Below, piece by piece: positions 11,925 to 22,848 of a stretch of DNA of 60,202 nucleotides. Origin of the DNA: Parasitella parasitica (lineage: Eukaryota > Mucoromycota > Mucoromycetes > Mucorales > Mucoraceae); assembly GCA_025201805.1 (NCBI GenBank), contig MU619261.1, positions 240,716 to 300,917 on the forward strand, read 5' to 3'. The notes beneath the pieces are model-generated. The model ran no database searches and had not been told where the DNA came from. It saw only the letters and a program-made list of their open reading frames with translations. The position numbers and the translations under genes are program-made. How positions within the stretch are numbered: the stretch's first letter is position 1; each line of letters opens with the position of its first letter.

Positions 11925-14416
11925 TTTGCAGATTGCCTTTTTCGTTTTTCTTTATATTGTATTGCTTTTTTTTTAAAACCCTTTCCATTGTTTCTTTTTG
12001 TTTAAAGAAATATTGTATACATATCTTGCGGTTCTTTTTTATTTATTTTCCTTTGTATGCATGTACATTTTTGTGTAAGAATTGGTCATCTCGATCAATG
12101 AAATCTTGAAATAAAAAAACTGCGAAAATCTATAATATCTACGTCTATTTGTATTGGTACAAACCCAACCAAAGAAGGTGATTTATGAGCTCTCATTTTA
12201 TAGTCTATATCATTAGCGCGCTTAATGATTCGCCTATTGCCACCTTGGTCATTTCACCGACCTATTTAATCTTTACGACAGCAAAGCAAAGGTTTTAAAA
12301 CACAAGCTGTGTTCTATTAAAAATGTTCATGCCTGCAAAAAAAAACCGCTCCTTTTTATGTATACATAAAAAAGGGGGAGGAGGGGACAATTACAAAGCG
12401 ACAAATAAAAAGCAACCAAAGTTCATGACGAAAAAAGACGCAGCGATCAAGTTATAATGGAAAAGATCGAGTGGACTCGATTGGGAAATGAGATTAAAAA
12501 ATGGATACAGAATCTCAATTCTAAACTCATCCTGATCGAATATGTGGTCCTTGGGTGCGTAGACCGTCCGTCCATCACACAGTTTTAAAGTTATTAGCTT
12601 TTATTCTGCTTCGCCATGTCAAATCCAGGTACAGATTAAAATATTAAAAAACTGCCTTATATTGTTGATAAAGAATGTTTTCGCTCAACCTCATCAGCAT
12701 TGAAGATTGGCAAGAAATCAGTCTCCCAAAACTGAAGAGCAAAAAACTGGGTTTCTTCGCTGCTGCTATTTTAGTCAAAAAGCAACTACTTTTGTAGCGA
12801 AATTCCGTATATGCGTCGCCCTGCGGGAATAAAGTATATATCGGGCAGCCTTGATGATAGCGGTATCAGACAAGTATAAAACATGGCTTGATTTGTTCGT
12901 TATGCAAAGTTATAAGCGTTTATATGCATATTTTCAATAAAAATTGTTGATTTTTGTGGCCACTGTTTATGTACTATACGCATAGCTTGCTTCCAACGGA
13001 AACAATGTATGTAGCAGATGAGACTGACTTTAGAGGACATGTTATTTATCATGTCTGATCTTGGATAGCAATGTGAGGGGTCTCGTTATTAGAAGTTGTT
13101 ATATCAATAACATGCTTTAGTGCTTGTGGCCAGATCAAGGGGCTAAAGCCAATGGATAAAAAAATGATTTACATCGCATGCTCTATATAGTAAACCTTAG
13201 TTGCAGCCGTACATTACGACGTTAGTACATAATGTTGGTTCATATAAATACACCAAGAAGATGTATTTCCTAATAAAAATGAAACTATTTGGCAGATTCA
13301 TTTTACGGACTAATTTTGACATAATAACAGAAGGTATATACCAAAAACCATTGTTTATTTATACCGTAGTAGTAATGAAGTAAAGAAGAATATTTAAAAA
13401 CTTCGTAGTATCAATAATAGAATCACCATATCAGTAGTAGAAGAAATATAATAGTTATTCGCCATCATTAAGCGTGGCACAATGGCTATGAGAGTGAACA
13501 GCTTGGACAGCTTCGTGAAGCGAAACAAGCTTGGCACATATTCAGCTCGTCTTCTTGTAGAAATACTGTAGTGGTTATAAGTAACATAAAACTCCTTTGA
13601 ACAATTGCAGCTGATAAAATCTCCAGAGCATGCAATAATAGTAGCTTTAATCAGAGTTATTGACATCCAAGCTGCAGAAGAAAGTGCTTTCCATCCATTT
13701 TTGCCTAACGGACTCTCATAAAAATCAAGTAAATTGATGATTATAGAGTGTCGTATTCACATGTTGGCGTTTGCCTTTCTTCCTTCCCTTCAATCAGCTC
13801 TTCAGAGCGTTTCTATTGACTCAATATTCCATTATAGAAAATGTTCTTCAGTTAAATATTTGAACTTTCGCTGCGATTTTCAGATGCATGCTCTAGCTTT
13901 TAATCAAGCCACAGGGATTCGTTTAAATTCGCATGCTTGTCAACAGTGTTACTATTACAATTCTCTTTTTTTTTTTGCTTTTGTTTTTGTTTTTATTGTT
14001 TTTTTTTGCCTATTTTCATTAATATTTGAGAACGGAGCCATCCATATAGTTTAGAAACATGTTTACTCTTGGAATGGGCTTCATTTGGAATCTATTTAAA
14101 TCTCTTTAGAGATCAGCACAATTTATACCTATGGTCTGCATTGTTTTGCATGCATCTTTTACCATGTAGCTTTAATGCAGCAAGGTCTTTCAAAACTCAC
14201 TGCATTTGCTCTGTCTCATATACACCATCGAACTAGATACAAATAGTTTTATTTTACACGCTTTGCATTTATACATACATTTTTGTGTTTACGCCAGTGC
14301 AGTTCACCATAAAGGATTCTCACAAATAATAATAATTATGAAAAAAGTATATATATTCGCATGAAACTTGATTTGCCCCCAGGGCAACTATTTAATTCAC
14401 TCATATTTTAATAAAA
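11925..14416. other. long intergenic region with one start-less open frame
   Basis: Begins with the WOPR 3' untranslated region. A 43-codon frame starts at ATG 12457 (begins MEKIEWTRLG) and may be an isolated exon or chance. A minus-strand frame is open from about 13758 to 13394 and is listed separately. The right end is the promoter of the first peptide-precursor gene, with a TATATATA box near 14349. Confidence 0.45.
13394..13758 (-). other. start-less open frame, possible exon or gene relic
   Basis: Open for about 120 codons with no early ATG. It includes DFYESPLGKNGWKALSSAAW, then a hydrophobic stretch (MSITLIKATIIACSG), CNCSK, and a basic segment (ISTRRRAEY). The mix looks more protein-like than random, but I recognise no family and see no matching upstream exon. 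It could be an exon of a degraded membrane-protein gene. Confidence 0.25.
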
Positions 14417-14734
14417 ATGCATTTAGTGACTCAAATACTCATCTCATTAGCACTCGCAAGCTACATGGTACAGATATCCCAAGCTTTGCCTACAGATGGA
14501 ATGATTGGTAAATCTGAAGGCCATTCCCTGAGTAAGCGTAACGGCCTCCCTCTTGTTAGCGACTTACTTGGTGGTATTGGCAATAACAGGAGTGGTGCCA
14601 CTCCTAATGCAGTAGCAGCAGAAAATGCTCAACTAATGGGTCATGGCAAGATTAGCAAGACTGGCAAGAGTACAAAATCCAAGAAGCAAAAGAAGCAGAA
14701 AAAGGCGAAGAAACATTTAAAGAAGAATCAATAA
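14417..14734 (+). CDS. secreted kexin-type peptide precursor, short form
   Basis: Single exon of 105 codons. A clear signal peptide (LISLALASYMVQISQA, cut before LPTD) is followed by SLSKR, a dibasic kexin site, and then the peptide-like segment NGLPLVSDLLGGIGN. The C-terminus is extremely Lys-rich (KKQKKQKKAKKHLKKNQ). The LPLV-x-DLLGG core and its position after KR are shared with the larger repeat precursor at 16026-16862, which indicates a duplicated pair. A TATA-like sequence lies about 68 bases upstream. No known domain was recognised. Secretion and Kex2 cleavage are inferred from the motifs only. Confidence 0.75.
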   Translation: MHLVTQILISLALASYMVQISQALPTDGMIGKSEGHSLSKRNGLPLVSDLLGGIGNNRSGATPNAVAAENAQLMGHGKISKTGKSTKSKKQKKQKKAKKHLKKNQ

Positions 14735-16025
14735 ATGGCCCCTGTTATTGAGCAGTTAGGGCAATGGCAAAATAAATCTTGCGTTATGGTGTACTTGAAC
14801 AGCAAAAATAAAGAAGTCTATATACTTACAACAATTGTTGATTGTGGCGAAAGAAGAGTGCATATTCAGATTGTGTGAGGTATCATAATACTGTGATTAC
14901 TTATTCAAGTACATTTATGATTTGTGCATGTACAAGTCATTTAAGCGCTCTATTTAGATCAGAGATCGACCTTACACTGAAATTGACTCAGATCAGTATT
15001 AGAATTTATATTGACAATACAGCCACTATATGATATTACCATAGTATAAGCTTACACAAATAGCTTGTTGAGCTTTCATAGAAGACTAACCATAGTCATT
15101 TTATCCACATTAATGTCATAAACTAGGGACATTGTATAAAATACTATCACGCACATCAAGGATAAATAACGCAATACAGAAAGACTAATTAATGCAATAC
15201 AGAAAAAAAAAAATTAAAAGAGAAATACTACTAAGAAAGGAGCTATACTATGTATGCTTGCATCTACTTTATTCTTCTTTTTGTACATCTTCCTAGTAAA
15301 AACACAGAGGATACATTCACCATTTCTCATGCGGCTGCAACAGTTTTGATTGTTCATACAATGGGCCCCCTAATTGATCTTTCTCCCTTCTTTGCCTACC
15401 CCGTCCTAATTTACCCCTTACATACTAGAGTTGTTGGAGTATTTCAACGTTTAGCTACATATCACACATACAATCTGACACAGGCTTCGAATGAGGCCTG
15501 TGTTTCTTACTTGGGAATAGCGACTGCAAAATACCAAAAAGGGGGAGTATCTCGCTCAAAAAGAAGGGGAAGACTTGGATGAAACGGGATAAGGGATCAG
15601 AAGAAATGGCAGCACCAAATACACCAACAGCAGGTACAACGACAATTGGTAAGGCTGTGTTCTTGAAATATATATGTATATATTTATTCATTTTTATTCA
15701 TTAATATATGATAGCTCTAATGAAAAATGTAATGAAATATTGTGGGTGTAGTACATCATTATACTCAAGACACGTGAGCCACCTTTTGCTTGAGCTTATA
15801 AAGAATATAGACAGGTGGACCTGAAGAAAGCTAAATAATAGGAGTATCTCAATGTTTCCTACTTGCAACACAAATCCTCCCTCTTTATAGTATGCATATG
15901 AGTATATATATATATTTTTTTTTTTTTTACTAAGACCACTATAATCCTTATTCATATATAAGGGTTAATTACCAGTTTTCTTTCCATTGATTTTTAATAC
16001 TCTCTTTTTAACTTTATAGAACTTT
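14735..16025. other. spacer between the two peptide-precursor genes
   Basis: Mostly non-coding. A GC-richer stretch at 15455-15650 contains the hairpin ACACAGGC...GCCTGTGT (about 15478-15502). Open frames across 15250-15691 have no recognised family. A TATATATATATA box at about 15905 lies 120 bases upstream of the repeat-precursor start. Confidence 0.45.
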
Positions 16026-16862
16026 TTGTATAAAATGCGCACACATACATTATTTGCCGTAGCACTTGCTAGTTTCTTGATCAATTTCTCAGAAGCAGCC
16101 ACCTTGAACAAGCGAAATGAAGCGGTCGATATGGTGACAGGTTTTGTGACACCAGGAGGTGTCAGTAACTTGGCTGGAACTGCTGCTAGTTCAGTTCCTT
16201 CCACTGCTGGTGTATTGGGTAAACGTGAAGAGGAAATGAAGAGAGATCTCTTGGGTGGCTTGCCTCTCGTTGGTGGCCTTTTGGGAGGTGATGGAAAGGC
16301 AGCCCCTGCTTCAGCAAAGAAAGGCAGTAAAGGCAAAGGCACAGCATCAACTGGAGAAGATGGTCTTTTAGGCGGTTTAGTAAAGCGAGATCTCTTGGGT
16401 GGTGGCTTGCCTCTCGTTGGTGACCTTTTGGGAGGTGATGGAAAGGCAGCCCCTGCTTCAGCAAAGAAAGGCAGTAAAGGCAAAGGCACAGCATCAACTG
16501 GAGAAGATGGTCTTTTAGGCGGTTTAGTAAAGCGAGATCTCTTAGGTGGTGGCTTGCCTCTCGTTGGTGACCTTTTGGGAGGTGATGGAAAGGCAGCCCC
16601 TGCTTCAGCAAAGAAAGGCAGTAAAGGCAAAGGCACAGCATCAACTGGAGAAGATGGTCTTTTAGGCGGTTTAGTAAAGCGAGATCTCTTAGGTGGTGGC
16701 TTGCCTCTTGTTGGTGACCTTTTGGGAAGTGATGGAAATCCCGGCAAGAAAGCTAAGCAAGCTGCAACAAAGGGCAATGGTCGTGGCCGTAAGAGCAGTA
16801 GTAAAACACAAGAAGAAGGTGGTGTGTTAGGTGGTGGGTTGCCTGTTATTGGCGGCCTTTAG
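16026..16862 (+). CDS. secreted repeat precursor with kexin-bounded units
   Basis: Single exon of 278 residues. A signal peptide (LFAVALASFLINFSEA) is followed by a KR site (TLNKR), a pro-region with LGKR, and then four copies of a core reading KR-DLLGG(G)LPLVGDLLG. Three full spacers between cores are nearly identical (KAAPASAKKGSKGKG, TASTGEDGLLGGLV). Each unit starts at Lys-Arg, so Kex2-type cleavage would release three near-identical peptides of about 47 residues, each with an amphipathic Leu/Gly-rich head and a basic tail, plus a divergent C-terminal one. Repeat precursors processed this way are known in fungi for pheromones, repellent peptides and ribosomally made cyclic peptides. This one resembles none I can name. 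It is paralogous to the gene at 14417. Confidence 0.85.
   Translation: MYKMRTHTLFAVALASFLINFSEAATLNKRNEAVDMVTGFVTPGGVSNLAGTAASSVPSTAGVLGKREEEMKRDLLGGLPLVGGLLGGDGKAAPASAKKGSKGKGTASTGEDGLLGGLVKRDLLGGGLPLVGDLLGGDGKAAPASAKKGSKGKGTASTGEDGLLGGLVKRDLLGGGLPLVGDLLGGDGKAAPASAKKGSKGKGTASTGEDGLLGGLVKRDLLGGGLPLVGDLLGSDGNPGKKAKQAATKGNGRGRKSSSKTQEEGGVLGGGLPVIGGL
16245..16745 (+). repeat. 147-bp tandem coding repeats
   Basis: Core units begin at 16245, 16389, 16536 and 16683. The last two steps are exactly 147 bp and the first is 144 bp (one Gly codon fewer). Sequence identity between units is almost complete at the DNA level, including silent positions, so the array was expanded or homogenised recently. 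Confidence 0.9.
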
Positions 16863-18295
16863 GGTTAAACATAATACTAGAGAATTCAAATAAATTATAT
16901 TGTCTTATTACGAATAACATGTTATGCGCATGGCTTTTGCATCGGCATTTCCAAAGCAATGTATATCTGTTTGGAGCATGTTTCTGCTATATCGTTGCTA
17001 TCTGTCTAATTCAGATAAGACGCTGTTGCATCTCCTTAACTCTGGGTGTGCTTAGCATCAAGCTTTTTGTCATTAATGAATTCATTACGTAAAATAGACC
17101 TTTCTCTCAACCTGCATCCGTTCTGCGCAATGGGAATTGTACAACATAGTGTAACTGACTGTTGCAATCAATAACGAATACATTTCCTTGATGTTGATCC
17201 CAAGTCTACAATGTTTCAAAAATCGGTCAAACCTGCCCACTCAGTCATAAATTTACTCCTGCAAACAGGCCAATATTATTCCATGCCAAAAAACGTGGCA
17301 GCTGCTATTTGTATGATGAGAAATCCTTTGGGAAACTTGTCTGAAATATTGAATTGATATTTTGAAAGGTTACTGAAAATATAACTGTGATAAATTGAAT
17401 ACACAGCACCTTCGGTCTATGAGCAAAATGGTGGCTTGAATTCAAGATACAACATAGTCATAAAGGTAAACGTAAATGATCATTTCACACTTTTTCATTA
17501 GTAAGTGATGAAGAAACATCTAGTTTGCGCCATGCTGCCACAATAGAAATACAAACTATGTGTCAACGTAAGCAACCAAGTAATCAGATGTCAAGATGAA
17601 TCGCATTTTGATTTTCAGTAGAGTAAATGTATTAACAATATAGTGGTATCGTTTATTCGATCAGAGACACATTCGTTATCATTAAAAAAAAATATTTTAG
17701 CTTGAAACGATTATCTCTCCATCCTAAAACTTGACCTGTGGGAATCGTCATGAGGAGCTAGCATTTTCGATCAATTTCCGCATGTTGCTGATACCTTGGA
17801 AAACTAACACATGCAATTTCATATTTTGAGTGGATGGCGGCAAATGTGGTGTAGCTATTTATCGTGCCCAAAAGGAAAAAAAACTTGTTTGGGGTTACTG
17901 ACCCTTACTTCATTGTGGAAAAAAAGGGGTGAATCGAATCAGTAGCAGTACAAACATAATTACCTGCTTTTATATTCTTGAATTAACATATGAAAATAGT
18001 CAACCTGATAACTTGCTAATCACAACACCAACACAGTTGACAACCAATTTACAATAGAAAAATGCCATGATTGTGATACAAAGGCAGGCATTCAAAAGCG
18101 GATTTATGCAAAGGGTGTCTTTTGATATGTCTCATTCGCCCTGGACTGTCCTGCTTGCCACATTTTGTTAACACAGGTTTCACCCATGGAGAAAAAATTA
18201 AAAAAAAAAAAAAGGACCGATCTCTATAAATCCCCATCCGCAATGTCTTGGAATTTCTTTCCCTCTTTCAACTTTCTTTCTTTGTCGTTTCGAAT
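16863..18295. other. intergenic, no gene recognised
   Basis: AT-rich spacer between the repeat precursor and the C2H2 gene, with stops in all frames. The last 250 bases are the promoter and leader of the C2H2 gene, including an A-run at 18200 and a CT-rich stretch just before the ATG. Confidence 0.5.
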
Positions 18296-19376
18296 ATGCC
18301 TATTAGAAAAAGAACAACAGGCCCTAGATCTGCCCCTAAACTCTTCCGATGCTTAGGCTATGGCAATTGTGACATGGTCTTCACTCGAAGCGAGCATTTA
18401 GCAAGACACGAAAGAAAGCATACCGGAGAGGTTGGTACCTTACATTACTTCAAGTTAAAACAGTCATTTACTTTTTATTGCTCCTAGAAACCGTATGAAT
18501 GCATTGTGCCCGGCTGTAATCGAAGATTTAGCAGATTTGACAACATGATGCAGCATACTCAAACTCATGAAAAAACAAAAAGAGCAGCTCACTCTACTGC
18601 AAAATCTACTAAATTAAATCGAAAGCCAAAAGAGAGATCTCCCACTCCGATCAAGTCCGAGTCATTATCATCAGATTACTTGCTTGAAGGATCAAAAGAT
18701 GTGCCTGCTCTGGACTTTTCCTCCATGATTGATAGTCGAAAGCTGCCGTTACCAAGACGAGCTTCTCTTACTTGCACCTCCACCACTTACAATTTACCTT
18801 TGACTTCTGCTTCGTTGATCTATCCAACTCCTCAGCAATCTCATCAAAACACACCTCGAAATCGCTGTTCATGGCCAATTAGAAGGGAACCCTCTTTTTA
18901 TCAACAGCCTTATCAACCATACTCGACGAATGAAAGCTATCACAACACTCGTCGTAGATCTTCTACATCTACCCAATCTTCTGAATCGACTTTGGCGACA
19001 TTTCCCTCCAATCTCGCAAATCATAATCTTAGACGAAGAATCTCGATTGATGATCTGCGTTTACCAATCGAAGATTTAAAAAATATTCAATTAGGGGAAA
19101 AGCCTAGACTAGACACTGTTGATATTACTCCTGACGAGTATGAAGCATTAGAAGGCTTTAGTCAATTCCATTCCAAACCAGTAATTGCCCCAATACCATG
19201 TTCTCCCACAGGTATAAATATCATCCTCGTTATTATGACATAAGTGGCACTAATTGTTTTCCAAAGATTTGACGCCATCTCCTATTTTGAGAAACGAAAG
19301 CCCAAACTTTGCTTCTCAAGTGTGTGCAATGAGACAGCGTGTCATGACGCTGAATGAATCATTTTCAAGAGGTTAA
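18296..19376 (+). CDS. two-finger C2H2 transcription factor
   Basis: Three exons (18296-18430, 18488-19211, 19267-19376) give 322 residues. Finger 1 reads [20 protein letters not shown], then RH-x3-H. The linker HTGEKPYEC is created across intron 1, and finger 2 is [20 protein letters not shown], then QTH. Tandem N-terminal fingers of this kind occur in stress and nutrient regulators such as Msn2-like and Usv1-like factors and bind short G-rich sites. The rest is Ser/Thr/Arg-rich with a conserved-looking [16 protein letters not shown] block and ends with [12 protein letters not shown]. The intron 1 donor is GTTGGT, a weak variant, but the frame across it is convincing. The third exon is short and easy to miss. 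Confidence 0.88.
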
Positions 19377-19699
19377 AACAGCAATTTTTTTCAGCTTGTA
19401 GCACGTGTATTATTGTTTGATTTTTCATTGTAAAGTTTTAATATTATTATATAAGTAAAAAAATAAAATAGCTACCACTGCGGTGTCATGTACGTTGGAT
19501 TTGCTTAATGTGGATTGGCACATGCAATTTGAAGAGTTTGTTGTCATGACAGCACTTGTCTGATCTACAATGAATTAGCGAATGATCTCTTATCATGCAT
19601 ATGCACATTAGTGACTGTGCGCTACCGTCTGGAGCTCCTTTTATTTGGCACTCTACCAACAGAACATACTCGGGGTTATACCCTGTTTAATAGATAGAA
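19377..19699. other. short intergenic region
   Basis: About 320 bases with the 3' untranslated region of the C2H2 gene and the promoter of the small spliced gene. Nothing else recognised. Confidence 0.5.
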
Positions 19700-20028
19700 A
19701 TGGAGGATACTAGTGTCAAACTCTCTATTGATCTGACTAACAGAGTTTTGCAGCAATTCAATAAATTCTCTCATAAAGCAACCATCACAATAGACATCGG
19801 CCCTAATCTAATGTTGGCCGTAAAGTACTTAGCAAGTTCTTGGATCATCTACAAATCCATTGACGTAAGTTTCAAAGAGTTAGCCAAATAAAGGAATCGA
19901 GGATATAAAAATTGACGTCAATGATCATTTTATAGGCTGTTTTGAATGCCTATAATAGCAATAAAAAATCTGCCAAAAGTAGTCGCCATAGAATAACTAA
20001 CAAGATCCGAAAGAACATGATGAAATGA
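19700..20028 (+). CDS. small spliced gene, 85-residue hypothetical protein
   Basis: Exon 19700-19864 ends at a perfect GTAAGT donor; a 71-nt intron ends in TTTATAG and exon 19936-20028 continues in frame to TGA. The protein begins MEDTSVKLSIDLTNRV, has a mildly hydrophobic middle (NLMLAVKYLASSWIIYKSID) and a basic end (KKSAKSSRHRITNKIRKNMM). It could be a small membrane-associated or mitochondrial protein. I recognise no family. It ends 97 bases before the Mpv17 gene on the same strand. Confidence 0.6.
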
Positions 20029-20125
20029 TCAACTCCCAAACTTGAATAGGGGTTTCAAACCAAAATGAATAATAAAGCTTCACATTGCTTTCTCTTTCGT
20101 TCCGGTTCTATACGCCTTTTCAGAA

Positions 20126-20854
20126 ATGAATAGCTTGAGATCTTTAAAAGTTTTTTACAACAAATCCTACGATAAACGCCCAATTCTCACTCTATGCGTT
20201 GCAAATGGCATTCTTGGTGCGGTTAGCGATACAATGGCTCAGAGCATTAGCCTATACAACAAATACAACAAACGTTTGCAAGACGAATTGCTACCTGCTT
20301 CAGTAAAAAAACATCAGAGTATGTGGACATTAACAAATACGTGGGATTTTAAACGCACATTTCGATTTGCTGCCTACAATTTCTGTGTAGCGCCCTTGGG
20401 TGGCAAGTGGTACATGTTTTTAGACAAATTCTTTCCAATGCCTGTGGTTACAGGTGTGGTTACCAAAGCTGTTCAAAGTCAACTCACAAGAAGAGCAAAT
20501 GGCATGGCTATCAAGCGTATGGTAACAGATCAAGCACTGTTTGCCCCTGCAGGTTTGGTCCTATTCTTTTCAGTCATGGGTTTGGCAGAAAGTGGCAAAT
20601 GGGAGGGTGTAAAAGAGAAGTTCAGAGATGCCTACATGCCTGCTCTAATTGCAAACTACAAGGTGTGGCCGGCTGTGCAATACATTAACTTTAAATTCAT
20701 GCCATTACAGTACCGTTTACCTTTTGTCAGTAGCCTGGGCATTGTTTGGAATGCGTATTTGAGTTGGTTGAATAATGCTTCCAAACAAGAGGAAGTTGTG
20801 TTGGAAATATTGGAAAAAGAAGATACCGGATTAGAAGTTGTTCAATCCTCTTAG
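20126..20854 (+). CDS. Mpv17/PMP22 family membrane protein
   Basis: Single exon of 242 residues, a little longer than the usual 170-200 because of an insertion after the first segment. Family features are in order: N-terminal PILTLCVANGILGAVSDTMAQ, then KRTFRFAAYNFCVAPLGGKW, then TDQALFAPAGLVLFFSVMG, and the C-terminal hallmark YKVWPAVQYINFKFMPLQYR followed by VSSLGIVWNAYLSW. Members such as yeast Sym1 are inner-mitochondrial membrane proteins with channel-like behaviour needed under stress; others are peroxisomal. The basic N-terminus would suit mitochondrial targeting, but location is not certain from sequence. Confidence 0.93.
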   Translation: MNSLRSLKVFYNKSYDKRPILTLCVANGILGAVSDTMAQSISLYNKYNKRLQDELLPASVKKHQSMWTLTNTWDFKRTFRFAAYNFCVAPLGGKWYMFLDKFFPMPVVTGVVTKAVQSQLTRRANGMAIKRMVTDQALFAPAGLVLFFSVMGLAESGKWEGVKEKFRDAYMPALIANYKVWPAVQYINFKFMPLQYRLPFVSSLGIVWNAYLSWLNNASKQEEVVLEILEKEDTGLEVVQSS

Positions 20855-21843
20855 ATGACTAGATTATATATAAGCTTTTGTTCATTGCTATGACATATAT
20901 GTTTATATACAGACCAATGCCTTACATAATTTATTTTGCAAGTTGATATTAACACTAATAAAGCATTTTATTTCAAGTTTTTGTGCCTGAACGCACTCCT
21001 CAATTAAAACTTGTTAAAGCACAGTGGCCCACTCGTCAAAGCGACTGACATTAGTAGACATTTATACTCAAAAGTAATAAAAATTGTGATAATTGTCAAT
21101 CTGTATAACATTACTAATGCTTATATTCCTGAAGACGCTTAGTAAGATCAAAGTAATCTATAAATTACGGCTGTTTTAATCTTTGGAGAAATTTGAGCTG
21201 AGGGTCCAAGTTTCGACAACAGTCTTTGCTGAAGTCCTGAATCAAATTAATATGCTTAAGGTATGTGAAAATTAAATCAATCCATCAACAAGCAAATTTT
21301 ATTTTAGAGGTGATAGCTGGCCATTCCAATGTAGATTTTATTTCAAACATTACTTATTATTTATCAAGGAAGCTGTTGCTGATAGATCAAAGCATCAAGT
21401 CCGGGATGAATGTGCTGCATACACGGTAATATTCTAATAGACTAACGATGTTGTATCAGACACGGTCAATCGATCATTACGAAATTAGATTGTGGACACC
21501 ACAGTAACAATAAGTAATACGTTCCCTGCGTGGCAAGACAGTTTGGTGTTCTTGAAATGATGGCCAGCTTGGTGAACAAGATTACTTTCTGATTTGAATG
21601 CAGGCTATTTTAAAGTTGATAATATTGCCAACGTAACTTAGATTTACGATTATATATTCCAGAAATGAGTTCATTAGAAGGTGGACCAAGATAATAAAAA
21701 TATGTACAAGAGTTCGTACGCCAAATGTTCTTTACTAGGATTTCCAAAGAATAATACAGAAATAGAAAATTTCCTGACTATAATTGATCTTGGCGATATA
21801 AATGGGTTCCACGAATATGGCAATACCATAAGACATTCATCTA
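20855..21843. other. intergenic, no gene recognised
   Basis: Non-coding sequence after the Mpv17 gene with a likely poly-A signal (AATAAAGC near 20958). Short open frames at 21681-21884 run into the inverted-repeat element and have no support. Confidence 0.5.
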
Positions 21844-22075
21844 TACAGTGCTTCCATTCTCAATTTACCGACCCGAAAACTTGAAGTTAATTTGACCATT
21901 TCTTCGAAAATAAATTAACCACTTTCAATTAAATGGACCAATATTTTGGTCAAATTGATTACAAAGGCTCTTATTTAAAGTATTTAGGACGAATTTTTTA
22001 AAGACATCCGAATAAAAAGGTTTGGGTCAATTTGGCCGGTCAATCTTTTCCGAAAAAGTGGTCAGAAGCACTGTA
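21844..22075. mobile_element. 232-bp TA-flanked inverted-repeat element
   Basis: The ends are TACAGTGCTTC (21844-21854) and its exact complement GAAGCACTGTA (22065-22075). TA begins and ends the element, and CAGTG is the standard outer end of Tc1/mariner elements. The interior is AT-rich, non-coding and carries an inner near-palindrome (GGACCAATATTTTGGTC). It is best explained as a non-autonomous mariner-type MITE. Confidence 0.7.
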
Positions 22076-22338
22076 CCACCTAAAAGTGTCCATTATATAA
22101 TGTTCCATTTTTATTAGGAAAGAAAAAAGGAAAGTTGGAAATTGCTAATTCAAACTTCAAGTAGTTGTGCTGCTTTAATAGATAAATTTGGAACAGCCAT
22201 CCCTCACACGATATTATCTTTCCAGTTTCACTACAATATTCTTTCAATAATACAAAAGTGAAAGCGAACATTTTATTTACAATTAGAACTAAACAATTGA
22301 TTAAAATATGGTACAAGGCTATTATAAGTGTAATGAGA

Positions 22339-22848
22339 TTAAGGGGCATGCGCAACGACACGTACGACCACAGAATCAACGGTTTGCAAATACTTATTTT
22401 GACGTCTGACAGCCAACAAGAGAGAGGTGCCATTTTCTGGGACACTGATAGCAGCAGGGGGTACAACAAAAGGGAAACTTGTTTGATTCATGGGACCTCC
22501 AGCTAGTGTATCGGTCTTGTCGAAAAAGAATATGGCAACAGTTTCACTGGGGGCGCCTTCTTTGAACGTAACATTGACTCTTTCGCCAACGTACCAAGTG
22601 GTATTAACAGTAGGAAATAAAATTTCTATAACAAGCATGTCAGTTAGAATGCGCTTCACATTGAAGAAACTGCATATCTTCTACTTACGTCCTTGGCTAT
22701 TGCTAGTGACAGGTGGGGCACTATTTAATTCAGCAACATACATTTTCGCAATTTCGAAATCGTCCATGTTATTGTAAGGAATACTTGTGGATGATGCGAA
22801 CGAACATAACAAGGCAAATGCAATGGCTAAAAGTGCTTGGAGTTTCAT
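22339..22848 (-). CDS. small secreted protein with Kre9/Knh1-like fold
   Basis: Two exons (22848-22689, 22625-22339) give 148 residues. A signal peptide (LQALLAIAFALLCSFASS) is followed by a helical segment and then ILFPTVNTTWYVGERVNVTF, which fits the N-terminal pattern of Kre9/Knh1 and Ser-Thr-rich GPI-anchored proteins (ITxPxxxTxWxxGxxVxVxW). The remainder alternates in a beta-sandwich manner and has N-glycosylation sites (NTT, NVT, NQT, NGT). No GPI signal is seen, so it is probably soluble in the wall or medium. Family-level assignment is moderate; the beta-glucan role of Kre9 cannot be assumed. Confidence 0.7.

Noticed and set aside
12457-12588. 43-codon frame (MEKIEWTRLG) as a gene
   Set aside because: No continuation with consensus splice sites and no recognised domain.
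16245-16760. Regularly spaced direct repeats as a CRISPR array
   Set aside because: Units are 147 bp, entirely coding, adjacent without variable spacers, and in a eukaryotic genome.
15965-16777. Long minus-strand open frames (270 and 152 codons) across the repeat-precursor gene
   Set aside because: They are mirror translations of the 147-bp repeats; the plus frame has the signal peptide, kexin sites and promoter.
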